A stretch of 43,856 nt of DNA from ZCTH02-B3 sp036563895 (GTDB taxonomy: Bacteria; Bacillota; Bacilli; Paenibacillales; Paenibacillaceae): contig DATCLN010000008.1 of assembly GCA_036563895.1 (NCBI GenBank), positions 1 through 43,856 of the forward strand, read 5' to 3'. The notes beneath the pieces were generated by a model. The model was not told the origin of the DNA, did no database searches, and was given only the letters and a program-made list of their open reading frames with translations. Position 1 is the first letter of the stretch. Each line of letters begins with the position of its first letter. Both the position numbers and the translations under genes were made by a program. Of the stretch, positions 1 through 7,467 are shown one piece after another.

Positions 1-146
1 CCGGAGGCATGCCGGAAAGTCCAGTCCCTGATGTGAAATTTTCAAAGAGCAAGCTGGAAATTTTGAAGGTGGCCTCCAGTCCCCGAGGAGACTGGAAATC
101 GGCCAGGCAACTGCCTTCAAAAACTACTATACGAGGAGGGAAGGGC
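1..146. other. Region upstream of ywlG
   Basis: No gene can be supported here. The ywlG reading frame stays open back to an ATG at 9, but the family's usual N-terminus and the ribosome binding site point to the start at 147. A short inverted repeat (arms 75-81 and 90-96, TCCAGTC/GACTGGA) lies in the likely leader; it is not followed by a T-run, so it does not look like a terminator. A second copy of TCCAGTCC sits at 19-26. A preceding gene may end in the first 31 bases, but too little is present to identify it. Confidence 0.4.
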
Positions 147-779
147 ATGGACGCGTCCAATCCGGAAGTGTGGGCCTGGCAGATCGAATCGGTGCTGGAT
201 GAACTGGTGCTGGCGGGAAACCTTCGGCCCGGACGCCTCATCGTGTTTGGCGTCAGCACCAGCGAGGTGCTGGGCAAGCGCATCGGCACGGCCGGCGCGG
301 AAGAAGTGGCCGCCGCCATCCACGCGGGCGTGGAGCGCGCCCGGCAGCGGTACGGCTTCGTGCCGGTGTGGCAGTGCTGCGAACATTTGAACCGGGCTCT
401 GGCCATCGAGCGCGAAACGGCGGAAGCGCTGGGCCTGACGGAAGTCTCGGCCGTGCCCGTTCCCAAGGCCGGCGGCTCCATGGCCGCCTACGCCTACCGC
501 CGGATGCGGGAGCCGTGCCTGGTGGAGGCGGTGCAGGCCCACGCCGGCGTCGACATCGGCGAGACGCTGATCGGGATGCATCTGCGCCCGGTGGCCGTGC
601 CGTTCCGATCAACCGTCAGGTGGATCGGCGCGGCGCGGGTGAACGCGGCGTACACGCGGCCGAAGCTGATCGGCGGCGCCCGGGCCGTATATACGATGGA
701 AGAAGCCGGTTCGCCGAAGGAGCGGAGCGAAGCGTCCGGCGGGCCCGACGGAGACTCCGCACCTGGTGCTTGCGATTGA
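147..779 (+). CDS. ywlG: YwlG / UPF0340 (TIGR01440) family protein
   Basis: A 210-residue protein of the UPF0340/TIGR01440 family, conserved in Bacilli and without a firmly established biochemical role. Recognisable stretches are the N-terminal helix (VWAWQIESVLDEL), the VFGVSTSEVLGKRIGT segment and the QCCEHLNRAL motif, where the paired cysteines and the C-E-H are the most distinctive residues. The ATG at 147 is chosen over the ATG at 9 because GAGGAGGG lies six bases upstream and family members start at about this point. The order ywlG-glyA-upp is the same as in Bacillus, which supports the assignment. The C-terminal 25 residues, rich in Ser/Glu/Gly, are probably not part of the conserved fold. 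Family assignment is fairly sure; function is unknown. Confidence 0.85.
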   Translation: MDASNPEVWAWQIESVLDELVLAGNLRPGRLIVFGVSTSEVLGKRIGTAGAEEVAAAIHAGVERARQRYGFVPVWQCCEHLNRALAIERETAEALGLTEVSAVPVPKAGGSMAAYAYRRMREPCLVEAVQAHAGVDIGETLIGMHLRPVAVPFRSTVRWIGAARVNAAYTRPKLIGGARAVYTMEEAGSPKERSEASGGPDGDSAPGACD

Positions 780-836
780 AATCCGACGGCCCCGAGGGCC
801 CTGAACGTGAAAGAACCTGAAGGAGGACCAACGCGC

Positions 837-2087
<1,251 letters not shown>

Positions 2088-2107
2088 GGCCTGGCAAGAA
2101 AAAAAGC

Positions 2108-2155
2108 AGGGACGGAACTTCCGGGCAGCTTCCGGAGGTGTCCGTCCCTTTTATC
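2108..2155. terminator. Bidirectional terminator after glyA
   Basis: A nine-base-pair perfect stem (AGGGACGGA at 2108-2116, TCCGTCCCT at 2141-2149) is followed by TTTTATCTTT on the + strand. It is preceded by a run of A residues at about 2099-2106, which reads as a T-run on the minus strand. It can therefore stop both glyA and the convergent minus-strand ORF at 2151-2453. Confidence 0.8.
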
Positions 2156-2453
2156 TTTCGCTATCCCCGCCGCCGGGGATTTTCCGCCAGTATTGTCGCG
2201 TCCCTTCTTCCCGTACCACATAGCCGAGCCTCGCCAGCTCTTTCCGCAAGTCTTCGGCGTCCGTCTTGTCCTTTTTCTGCAGGGCGAGTTCGCGGGCCTT
2301 CAGGAGCGCGTTCGCCGAAGCGGGAAGGTCCGGCATGTCCGGCACCCATCTTCGGTATTGGTCCCGATGGGGATCGCCGTCGTCGGACCACGGGTAGCCG
2401 TGTTTCCGGAACGCCGCGGCGCCGGGGCGTCCGCAACTGGAGTCGGGGCGCAT
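2151..2453 (-). CDS. Small protein resembling the C-terminal tail of cysteinyl-tRNA synthetase
   Basis: A 100-residue ORF. Its second half (from about residue 47: NALLKARELALQKKDKTDAE, then DLRKELARLGYVVRE and YWRKI) resembles the helix-turn-strand tail that ends cysteinyl-tRNA synthetase, where the usual pattern is an Arg/Lys-rich helix, A-D-x-x-R-x-x-L, then a G-hydrophobic strand and T-x-W-R. The rest of CysS (HIGH and KMSKS motifs) is absent. The first half is rich in Arg, Asp and Pro and I do not recognise it. The start is uncertain: no good Shine-Dalgarno site precedes the ATG at 2453, and that start abuts repeat copy A. It may be a real small protein, as stand-alone CysS-tail proteins occur in Bacilli, or a decayed fragment. 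The 3' end meets the shared terminator. Confidence 0.5.
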   Translation of the reverse strand: MRPDSSCGRPGAAAFRKHGYPWSDDGDPHRDQYRRWVPDMPDLPASANALLKARELALQKKDKTDAEDLRKELARLGYVVREEGTRQYWRKIPGGGDSER

Positions 2454-2454
2454 A

Positions 2455-2480
2455 ACGACAAAAGTGCATTTATTTTTCCC
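2455..2480 (-). repeat. AT-rich repeat copy A (inverted orientation)
   Basis: Read on the minus strand this is GGGAAAAATAAATGCACTTT followed by TGTCGT. It shares the GGGAAAA-TAAATGCA-CTTT core with copies B, C and D but lies in the opposite orientation. With copy B it forms a 19-pair inverted repeat. Confidence 0.8.
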
Positions 2481-2515
2481 TGAAAACGGACTTGCTGGGA
2501 AAATAAATGCACTTT
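2461..2515. repeat. Long inverted repeat / hairpin formed by copies A and B
   Basis: The arms 2461-2480 and 2497-2515 are complementary over 19 base pairs with one bulged base, around a 16-base loop (2481-2496). It is far more AT-rich than the surrounding DNA. It could act as a bidirectional transcription stop between the two minus-strand genes, or be the remnant of a small palindromic mobile element; the sequence does not decide between these. Confidence 0.75.
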
Positions 2516-2637
2516 GTGCAATTAAATTGGAAAAATCTGTGCGATTTCAGCTTCGGGGCCGGGAAACAAATGCACTTTTGTCTTTATTTCGCCCGGTTGG
2601 CCATGAAAACGGGAAAATAAATGCATTTTTGGCGTTA
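2497..2637 (+). repeat. Direct AT-rich repeats, copies B, C and D
   Basis: Copy B starts at 2497 (GGGAAAATAAATGCACTTTG), copy C at 2561 (GGGAAACAAATGCACTTTTG) and copy D at 2611 (GGGAAAATAAATGCATTTTT). A weaker relative may sit at 2529-2550 (GGAAAAATCTGTGCGATTTC). A GAAAACGG motif flanks several copies (2482, 2605, 2641). I saw no further copies elsewhere in the window. Confidence 0.75.
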
Positions 2638-2682
2638 TTGAAAACGGGGTGCCCAGGCGCGGGTTCCCGCCGGTTCAATAAC
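2634..2682 (-). repeat. Inverted repeat at the 3' end of namA
   Basis: GTTATTGAA at 2634-2642 is the perfect complement of TTCAATAAC at 2674-2682, and the second arm overlaps the namA stop codon. An inner GC-rich hairpin (GCGGG/CCCGC) sits between the arms. Read on the minus strand it is followed by an A/T-rich stretch rather than a clean T-run, so it may be a weak terminator for namA. Confidence 0.5.
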
Positions 2683-3688
2683 CCCGCAGATACGGCTTGA
2701 CCACCGGCGCCGGATCGCCAAGGGCGCGCAGCGCGTCGATGGCCCAATACGGGTTGCGCAGCATGCCGCGGCCGACCGCGACCAGGTCCGCGGAGCCGCT
2801 GGACAGCACGTGTTCCGCCAAGGCGGGGTTGTCCAGCAGGCCGACGGCGATGACCGGCACGCCGACGTGTTCCCGGATCGCGCGGGCATAGGGCACCTGG
2901 TAGCCGGGGTAGGGGCGGGGTCCCCTTTTCGGATTTTCCCCGCCGCTGGATACATCGAACATGTCCACGCCGGCATCGCGGTAGACCCGGCAGAACGCGA
3001 TCGCTTCTTCCAGGCCGTACCCGCCTTCGGCGTATTCGACCGCGGAAATGCGCATGAGCAGCGGCATGCCTTCGGGCAGGACGGCCTTGATGGCGCGAAT
3101 GGCTTCCGCCGCGAAAAGGGTCCGGTCCTTCCCGTACTCGTCCGTCCGGCGGTTCGTCAGGGCCGAATGGAACTGGTGGATCAGGTAGCCGTGCGCCCCG
3201 TGCAGCTCCACCGCGTCCGCGCCCGCTTCCGCCGCCCGTCGGGCCGCCTGGGCGAATTTGTCCGCAAGGGCCCGGACTTCTTCGGTGGTGAGTTCCCGCG
3301 GCGTCCGGTACCCCTCGCCGAACGGGATCGGCGAAGGCGCCACCGGCGGCACGGCGTCCTGCGCCTTCCGCCCGGCGTGGGCGATTTGAACGGCGACTTT
3401 CGCGCCGAAGCGGTGCAGGTTGTCTATGATTTTCCGGAAATGGGGAATATGCTCGTCCGACCAGAGGCCGAGGTCGTTTTTGGAGATGCGGCCGTCCGGT
3501 TCGATCGCGGTCGCCTCAATGATGATCAGCCCGGCGCCTCCGATGGCGCGGGATGTATAATGGACGAAATGCCAGTCGTTCGGTATTCCGTCCTCGGCGT
3601 CCACCATGTACTGGCACATCGGACTCATGACGATTCGGTTGCGCAGTTTCAGTCCCCGGAGTTCGAACGGTTCGCCCAAACGGCTCAC
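2675..3688 (-). CDS. namA: NADPH-dependent ene-reductase, NamA/YqjM (old yellow enzyme family)
   Basis: A 337-residue FMN-dependent flavoprotein that reduces activated C=C bonds with NADPH; the family's physiological role is usually taken to be detoxification of electrophiles. The length matches YqjM (338). The redox-tuning cysteine C25 and Y27 lie in SPMCQY, the HAGRKA motif lies at the FMN, and HGAHGYLIHQFHSALTNRR is the substrate/FMN signature. The C-terminal VGRGMLRNPYW closes the TIM barrel. The start is a GTG (3686-3688) preceded on the minus strand by GAGGAGGAG. It lies downstream of the 110-residue gene on the same strand, but a terminator between them (3790-3821) suggests separate transcription. 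Confidence is high. Confidence 0.95.
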   Translation of the reverse strand: MSRLGEPFELRGLKLRNRIVMSPMCQYMVDAEDGIPNDWHFVHYTSRAIGGAGLIIIEATAIEPDGRISKNDLGLWSDEHIPHFRKIIDNLHRFGAKVAVQIAHAGRKAQDAVPPVAPSPIPFGEGYRTPRELTTEEVRALADKFAQAARRAAEAGADAVELHGAHGYLIHQFHSALTNRRTDEYGKDRTLFAAEAIRAIKAVLPEGMPLLMRISAVEYAEGGYGLEEAIAFCRVYRDAGVDMFDVSSGGENPKRGPRPYPGYQVPYARAIREHVGVPVIAVGLLDNPALAEHVLSSGSADLVAVGRGMLRNPYWAIDALRALGDPAPVVKPYLRGY

Positions 3689-3789
3689 GGTGTCTCCTCC
3701 TCTTCGGCAGGTCTGTTTTATTTATTGTACAGAAAACTTGCCGAAAAGCCCAAACCATCCAAGGAAGAAGAGAAAAAATCTGTCGGGCG

Positions 3790-3821
3790 AAAAAAATTCC
3801 GGCGCCGCGGATGTGCGCCGG
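3790..3821 (-). terminator. Minus-strand terminator after the 110-residue membrane protein gene
   Basis: Read on the minus strand, a seven-pair perfect stem CCGGCGC/GCGCCGG (3815-3821 with 3799-3805), loop of nine, is followed by AATTTTTTTCG. This is a canonical intrinsic terminator placed about 50 bases after the stop codon at 3874. Confidence 0.8.
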
Positions 3822-3873
3822 CAAGGCATGGGGCGCCCCTGCGCCGGCCGGATCCGGCCGGGATCGGATCCCG

Positions 3874-4206
3874 TCAGGCGAGGAGGGTGATGACGAGAAG
3901 CTCGTAAAGCACCAGCGTGAGAATCGCACTGGCCGCGAACGGGCCGAAAAATCGCGCGCCGTACACACCCGGGCCGTAGCCGTGGGCGAGCGCATCGGGT
4001 CCCGTCGCGAGGTGCAGGTGGCAACCGTCGGTGCCAAGCACGATGCCCTCATAGACCATGCCGTCGACCGTCTGCACGCGGACCCGGCGGTGCAAACATT
4101 GTCCGCAAGTGGCGGCCAGCTGATGGCGGATTTTGCGGGCCTGATGGGGCCAGTCCTGGGGCGCCTGGTACAAGACGACCTCTTTCGGCGAAGCGGCGTG
4201 TGCCAT
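3874..4206 (-). CDS. Small tail-anchored membrane protein with CxxC and an Sm-like strand pattern
   Basis: A 110-residue protein I cannot name. The cytosolic part has a CGQC motif (about residues 34-37) followed by HRRVRVQTVDGMVYEGIVLG and TDGCHLHL, which resembles the beta-hairpin of Sm/Hfq-like or RNA-binding small barrels (hydrophobic alternation, then G-x-V, then D-x-x-x-L), though this is only a pattern resemblance. The last 25 residues (FAASAILTLVLYELLVITLL) form one transmembrane helix at the very C-terminus. The ATG at 4206 is chosen because AAGGAGG lies seven bases upstream; the ATG at 4212 would touch that site. It is divergent from upp. Confidence 0.7.
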   Translation of the reverse strand: MAHAASPKEVVLYQAPQDWPHQARKIRHQLAATCGQCLHRRVRVQTVDGMVYEGIVLGTDGCHLHLATGPDALAHGYGPGVYGARFFGPFAASAILTLVLYELLVITLLA

Positions 4207-4335
4207 GGGCATTCCTCCTTGGTGCATGGTATGCGTTTGCCCGGGATTTGGTGCGGGTACCCGGGGACCGCGGGAACGGTGCGGCCGTACGGCGCAGCCG
4301 CGCATCCCCCCATGATTTCGCATCCGGCGCGCAAA

Positions 4336-4344
4336 TGGTATAAT
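4336..4344 (+). promoter_or_regulatory. Extended -10 promoter for upp
   Basis: TG-G-TATAAT at 4336-4344 is a perfect extended -10 element 44 bases before the upp start. No good -35 is seen at 17 bases (TTTCGC at 4316), as is common for extended -10 promoters. Transcription would begin near 4351. Confidence 0.6.
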
Positions 4345-4387
4345 GAACGACGTCAAGCGGAGCGCAGACGGGAAGGAGAGGGATGGG

Positions 4388-5017
4388 ATGGGACGCCTGG
4401 TCGTATGCGACCACCCGTTGATCCAGCACAAACTGACCATCATCCGCGACAAAACGACAAACCACAAGCAATTTCGCGAGCTCGTCGACGAGACGGCCAC
4501 CCTGATCGGCATTGAGGCGACAAGGGATCTGCCGCTGGAGCCGAAAACGGTGGAGACGCCCGTCGGACGGGCGGAGGGCAAGACCATCGCCGGGCGGAAA
4601 ATCGGGCTGATCCCGATCCTGCGGGCCGGTCTCGGCATGGTGGAAGGATTGCTCCGGCTTTTGCCTTCGGCGAAGGTGGGGCACATCGGTCTGTACCGGG
4701 ACCCGGAAACGCTCAAACCGGTGCAGTATTACATCAGCCTGCCGTCCGATGCCGAAGACCGCGATCTGATCGTCATCGACCCGATGCTGGCCACCGGAGG
4801 TTCGGCCATCGCGGCCATTTCCATGCTGAAGGAACGGAATTGCCGCCCGACGAAAATGCTGTGCCTGATCGCTTCGCCGGAGGGGGGCCGGGCCCTGAGC
4901 GAAGCGCATCCGGATGTGGACATCTACACCGCCGCCGTCGACGAACGCCTGGACGAACACGGATTCATCGTGCCCGGGCTCGGCGACGCGGGCGACCGCC
5001 TGTACGGCACGGAGTGA
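4388..5017 (+). CDS. upp: Uracil phosphoribosyltransferase
   Basis: Upp salvages uracil by joining it to PRPP to make UMP. The 209-residue length is exactly that of the Bacillus enzyme. The PRPP-binding loop is in DPMLATGGSAIAAI, the uracil-binding C-terminus contains YTAAVDERLDEHGFIVPGLGDAGDR, and the N-terminus HPLIQHKLTIIRDKTT is typical. The ATG at 4388 follows GGAAGGAGAGGG; an in-frame ATG at 4343 overlaps the promoter's -10 hexamer and cannot be the start. The gene has its own promoter just upstream and is followed by mnaA after a 121-base gap. The neighbouring order glyA-upp-mnaA-atp is standard in this group. Confidence 0.98.
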   Translation: MGRLVVCDHPLIQHKLTIIRDKTTNHKQFRELVDETATLIGIEATRDLPLEPKTVETPVGRAEGKTIAGRKIGLIPILRAGLGMVEGLLRLLPSAKVGHIGLYRDPETLKPVQYYISLPSDAEDRDLIVIDPMLATGGSAIAAISMLKERNCRPTKMLCLIASPEGGRALSEAHPDVDIYTAAVDERLDEHGFIVPGLGDAGDRLYGTE

Positions 5018-5068
5018 CGAAGGGGCGACGGAACTGACAGAGGTGCACCGGCGGGACCGACGGGCAAG

Positions 5069-5121
5069 TCCGGGAAGGACTCATCCCGGAAGGACTGATC
5101 CGGGAATGCCGGCTGGACTCA
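5069..5121 (+). repeat. 15-bp degenerate tandem repeat before mnaA
   Basis: Three consecutive units begin at 5069 (TCCGGGAAGGACTCA), 5084 (TCCCGGAAGGACTGA) and 5099 (TCCGGGAATGCC, then a variant GGCTGGACTCA). They fill the short space between upp and the mnaA ribosome binding site. Confidence 0.75.
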
Positions 5122-5138
5122 CGACAAGGAGCAGGACG

Positions 5139-6284
5139 ATGCGCATACCGATCCGAGTAATGACCATATTTGGCGTTCGGCCCGAAGCGATCAAGATGGC
5201 GCCGCTCATCCTGGAGCTGAAGAAGCGTCCGGACGTGTTCGAGACCCTCGTTTGCGTCACCGCGCAACATCGCCACATGCTCGACCAGGTGCTGGACGTG
5301 TTCGGCATCCGTCCGGATTACGACCTGGACGTCATGCAGGAGCAGCAGTCGCTGTTCGACGTGTCCGTCCGCGTGCTGGAAAGGCTGGAGCCGGTGCTGA
5401 AGGAAGCGAAGCCGGACCTGGTGCTGGTGCACGGCGACACGCTGACGACGTTTCTGGCCAGCTTCGCGGCCTTCCTGCAGCAGATCAAGGTCGGGCACGT
5501 GGAAGCGGGCCTGCGCACCTGGAACAAATTCGCGCCGTTTCCGGAAGAAATGAACCGGCAGCTGACCGGGGTGCTCGCCGACCTGCATTTCGCTCCCACG
5601 GAATGGTCGGCGGGCAATCTGCGGAAGGAAAACAAACCGGAAGAAAGCATCTACGTCACCGGCAACACCGTCACCGACGTTTTCCAATATACGGTGCATC
5701 GGGACTTCACCCATCCCATCCTGGACTGGGCCAGGGGCAAGCGGCTTGTCCTGATGACCGCCCACCGACGGGAAGCGCAGGGAGAGCCGCACCGGAGGAT
5801 TTTCCGCGCGGTGCGGCGGCTGGCCGACGAATTCGCCGACATCGCCGTCGCGTATCCCGTGCATCCGAGCCCGGCGGTGCGCGAGCCGGCCTACGAGGTG
5901 CTGGGCGGCCATCCGCGTATCCTGCTGACCGATCCGATCGACGTGACGGAACTGCACAACCTGTATCCGCACACGTACCTTATCCTGACGGATTCCGGCG
6001 GCCTGCAGGAAGAAGCGCCTTCCTTCGGCGTGCCGGTGCTCGTGCTGCGCGACACCACCGAACGGCCGGAGGGGATCGAGGCGGGGGTGCTGGAGCTGGC
6101 CGGAACCGACGAGGAAACGGTGTACCGGAAGGCGCGCCGCCTGCTGACGGACAGGGCCGCCTACGAGCGGATGAGCCGCGCCGTCAACCCTTACGGGGAC
6201 GGGCGGGCCTCCCAGCGGATCGTGCAGGCGATCCTGCACCACTTCGGGCTGGGGGAACGCCCCGAGCCCTTCAGGCCGTCTTGA
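5139..6284 (+). CDS. mnaA: UDP-N-acetylglucosamine 2-epimerase (non-hydrolysing)
   Basis: Interconverts UDP-GlcNAc and UDP-ManNAc in the cytosol, supplying ManNAc for teichoic-acid linkage units and secondary wall polymers. The 381-residue protein has the GT-B fold signatures: the GVRPEAIKMAP N-terminus (usually GTRPEAIK), HGDTLTTF, HVEAGLRTWNKFAPFPEEMN, YPVHPSP and the UDP-binding DSGGLQEEAPSFG followed by TTERPEG. The ATG at 5139 has AAGGAGC eight bases upstream; the frame is open far upstream into upp but that part has no family similarity. It may be read from the upp promoter. Its product fits the SLH/S-layer theme, because pyruvylated ManNAc-containing wall polymers anchor SLH domains. 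That link is inference. Confidence 0.95.
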   Translation: MRIPIRVMTIFGVRPEAIKMAPLILELKKRPDVFETLVCVTAQHRHMLDQVLDVFGIRPDYDLDVMQEQQSLFDVSVRVLERLEPVLKEAKPDLVLVHGDTLTTFLASFAAFLQQIKVGHVEAGLRTWNKFAPFPEEMNRQLTGVLADLHFAPTEWSAGNLRKENKPEESIYVTGNTVTDVFQYTVHRDFTHPILDWARGKRLVLMTAHRREAQGEPHRRIFRAVRRLADEFADIAVAYPVHPSPAVREPAYEVLGGHPRILLTDPIDVTELHNLYPHTYLILTDSGGLQEEAPSFGVPVLVLRDTTERPEGIEAGVLELAGTDEETVYRKARRLLTDRAAYERMSRAVNPYGDGRASQRIVQAILHHFGLGERPEPFRPS

Positions 6285-6410
6285 ACACCGGACCCGGGCA
6301 ACGAACCTGGACCCCGGCCCTGATCACGGGGCACGGGCGGCGGACCTGGATCCGTTCCCCGAGCGGTCGACACAGGAGCCGGGCCCGGCCGCCGGCCTTG
6401 AGCCCCGTAC

Positions 6411-6530
6411 CCGGGCACCGGCCGCGGGTTTCAGGCGCTGGACCGGGCACCGGCCGCGGGTTCCGAACCCAAGCGCCGGATCGGGCACCGCGGCCGCGGG
6501 TTCAAGCTCAGGCGCCGGACCGGGCACCGG
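6411..6530 (+). repeat. GC-rich degenerate tandem repeat, period about 32-39
   Basis: The unit CCGGGCACCGGCCGCGGGTT recurs with starts at 6411, 6443, 6481 (TCGGGCACCGCGGCCGCGG) and 6520 (partial). Spacings are 32, 38 and 39 bases, with GGCGC(C/T)GGA closing each unit. Fainter echoes (CCCGGGC, CCGGGCACC) occur at about 6290, 6561 and 6595. Confidence 0.8.
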
Positions 6531-6614
6531 ACGAATCCGGACCCACCCCCGGAAACCATACCCGGGCGCCAGCCCCGGACACTGGGTCCATGCTCCGGGC
6601 ACCACTGTGTACAG

Positions 6615-6633
6615 CGTACAGTCGAACTGTACG
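6615..6633. promoter_or_regulatory. Perfect palindrome upstream of the atp promoter
   Basis: CGTACAGT at 6615-6622 and ACTGTACG at 6626-6633 are exact complements around CGA. A further TGTACAG lies directly upstream at 6608-6614. It is 66 bases before the atp -35. It could be an operator or the stem of a weak mnaA terminator; GGTCTCCCGTTTT follows. I do not recognise the motif. Confidence 0.5.
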
Positions 6634-6699
6634 GTCTCCCGTTTTCAAAGTACCTTATTAAATACATGTGAAAACCCCGTACTTCCACCTCACGGCGAA

Positions 6700-6729
6700 T
6701 TGACAAACGCAAATGTGCCAAGATACAAT
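6700..6729 (+). promoter_or_regulatory. Sigma-A promoter of the atp operon
   Basis: TTGACA at 6700-6705 and TACAAT at 6724-6729, spacer 18 bases. This is the best housekeeping promoter in the window and lies 80 bases before the first atp gene. Confidence 0.85.
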
Positions 6730-6808
6730 TAGACGTGGGTCTCGGACAAGAAACACGCCTCTTTGAGCTTTCGCCCAACTTCCCGGCGGATCAAAGGAGT
6801 GGCACGCC

Positions 6809-7057
6809 ATGTCCGAATCCAGGCGGGAGCCTCCGTCCAGGGAGAACGACAACCCTTGGAAGGCCGCCGGACTCGTTACCGCCATCGGCGCCGAAATGGC
6901 GGTCAACATCGGGCTGGGCTGGTGGATCGGCACGGTCGCCGACCGCCATTACGGGACGGATCATTGGTACCTCGTCGGATTGATCGTGGGCCTGGTGGCC
7001 GGGATCGGTTCCGCGATCGGCCTGATCCGCAAATACGCGGGGGTTGGACGAAAGTGA
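6809..7057 (+). CDS. atpZ: AtpZ-like small membrane protein (ATPase gene1 family)
   Basis: An 82-residue protein with two transmembrane segments (about residues 18-41 and 50-72), typical of the AtpZ/ATPase_gene1 family found at the head of atp operons. The family is thought to help Fo assembly and perhaps Mg2+ supply together with AtpI. The N-terminal 16 residues are hydrophilic. The Asp/His-rich loop VADRHYGTDHW joins the helices. The ATG at 6809 has AAAGGAG about eight bases upstream. Its stop overlaps the atpI start by four bases (GTGA), indicating translational coupling. Placement as first gene of the operon makes the call fairly secure; the exact function is not settled. Confidence 0.85.
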   Translation: MSESRREPPSRENDNPWKAAGLVTAIGAEMAVNIGLGWWIGTVADRHYGTDHWYLVGLIVGLVAGIGSAIGLIRKYAGVGRK

Positions 7058-7467
7058 CCGGTGAATTGCCCGCACTTTTGCGCAACATCACGCGAATCAC
7101 GTTATTTTTTTTGTCCGCGGGATGTCTGGCGTGGGCCGCCTGGCCTGCGGGACGGGACATCTTCGGCGGATTCATGGTCGGGGCCATCGGCAGTCTGGCG
7201 GTTTCTTGGCATCTGGCCTGGAAGATTGCAAGAACGGCCGGCGCCGCCGCATCCGGAGGGAAACCCCGAAGGGGATACGGTTTTGCGGTGAGGGGGATCA
7301 TCGCCCTGCTGGCCTTTGTTCTGTCCGTTCGCGTATGCGGGTTCGACCCCGTCGCGACGGCATCCGGTCTGGCGCTCACGCCGCTGGCCGCGTTTCTGTG
7401 GGGATGGTTGGCGCTGCGGCAGGGCGCGCGCGGACGACCAACCGACGAAAGGGGTGAGAAGCGTTAA
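7054..7467 (+). CDS. atpI: ATP synthase subunit I-like protein
   Basis: A 137-residue protein with four predicted membrane segments, the usual topology of AtpI, which acts as an assembly factor for the c-ring. Sequence conservation in this family is weak, so the call leans on size, topology and position between atpZ and atpB. The start is a GTG at 7054 overlapping the atpZ stop. The open frame extends upstream only through other genes' sequence. The stop (TAA 7465-7467) directly abuts the atpB ATG. The C-terminus is Arg/Gly-rich and probably cytosolic. Confidence 0.8.
   Translation: MTGELPALLRNITRITLFFLSAGCLAWAAWPAGRDIFGGFMVGAIGSLAVSWHLAWKIARTAGAAASGGKPRRGYGFAVRGIIALLAFVLSVRVCGFDPVATASGLALTPLAAFLWGWLALRQGARGRPTDERGEKR

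Larger units (their letters stand above)
6285..6699. other. Long intergenic region between mnaA and the atp promoter
   Basis: No gene is supported. Open frames on both strands here are Pro/Gly/Arg-rich by-products of the repeats. The region holds a degenerate tandem repeat (6411-6530), a perfect palindrome (6615-6633) and, toward the end, a change to AT-richer DNA that leads into the atp promoter. I see no clear intrinsic terminator for mnaA; the palindrome may serve as one. Confidence 0.6.

Noticed and set aside
2161..2469. 102-residue minus-strand frame overlapping the CysS-tail ORF in another frame
   Set aside because: Arg-rich composition and no similarity; the other frame has the recognisable CysS-like pattern.
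2455..2637. CRISPR array
   Set aside because: The repeats are few, degenerate and irregularly spaced, one is inverted, and there are no spacers of even length or cas genes.
6285..6661. Pro/Gly/Arg-rich frames in the mnaA-atp gap
   Set aside because: They come from the tandem repeats and have no start sites or family similarity.
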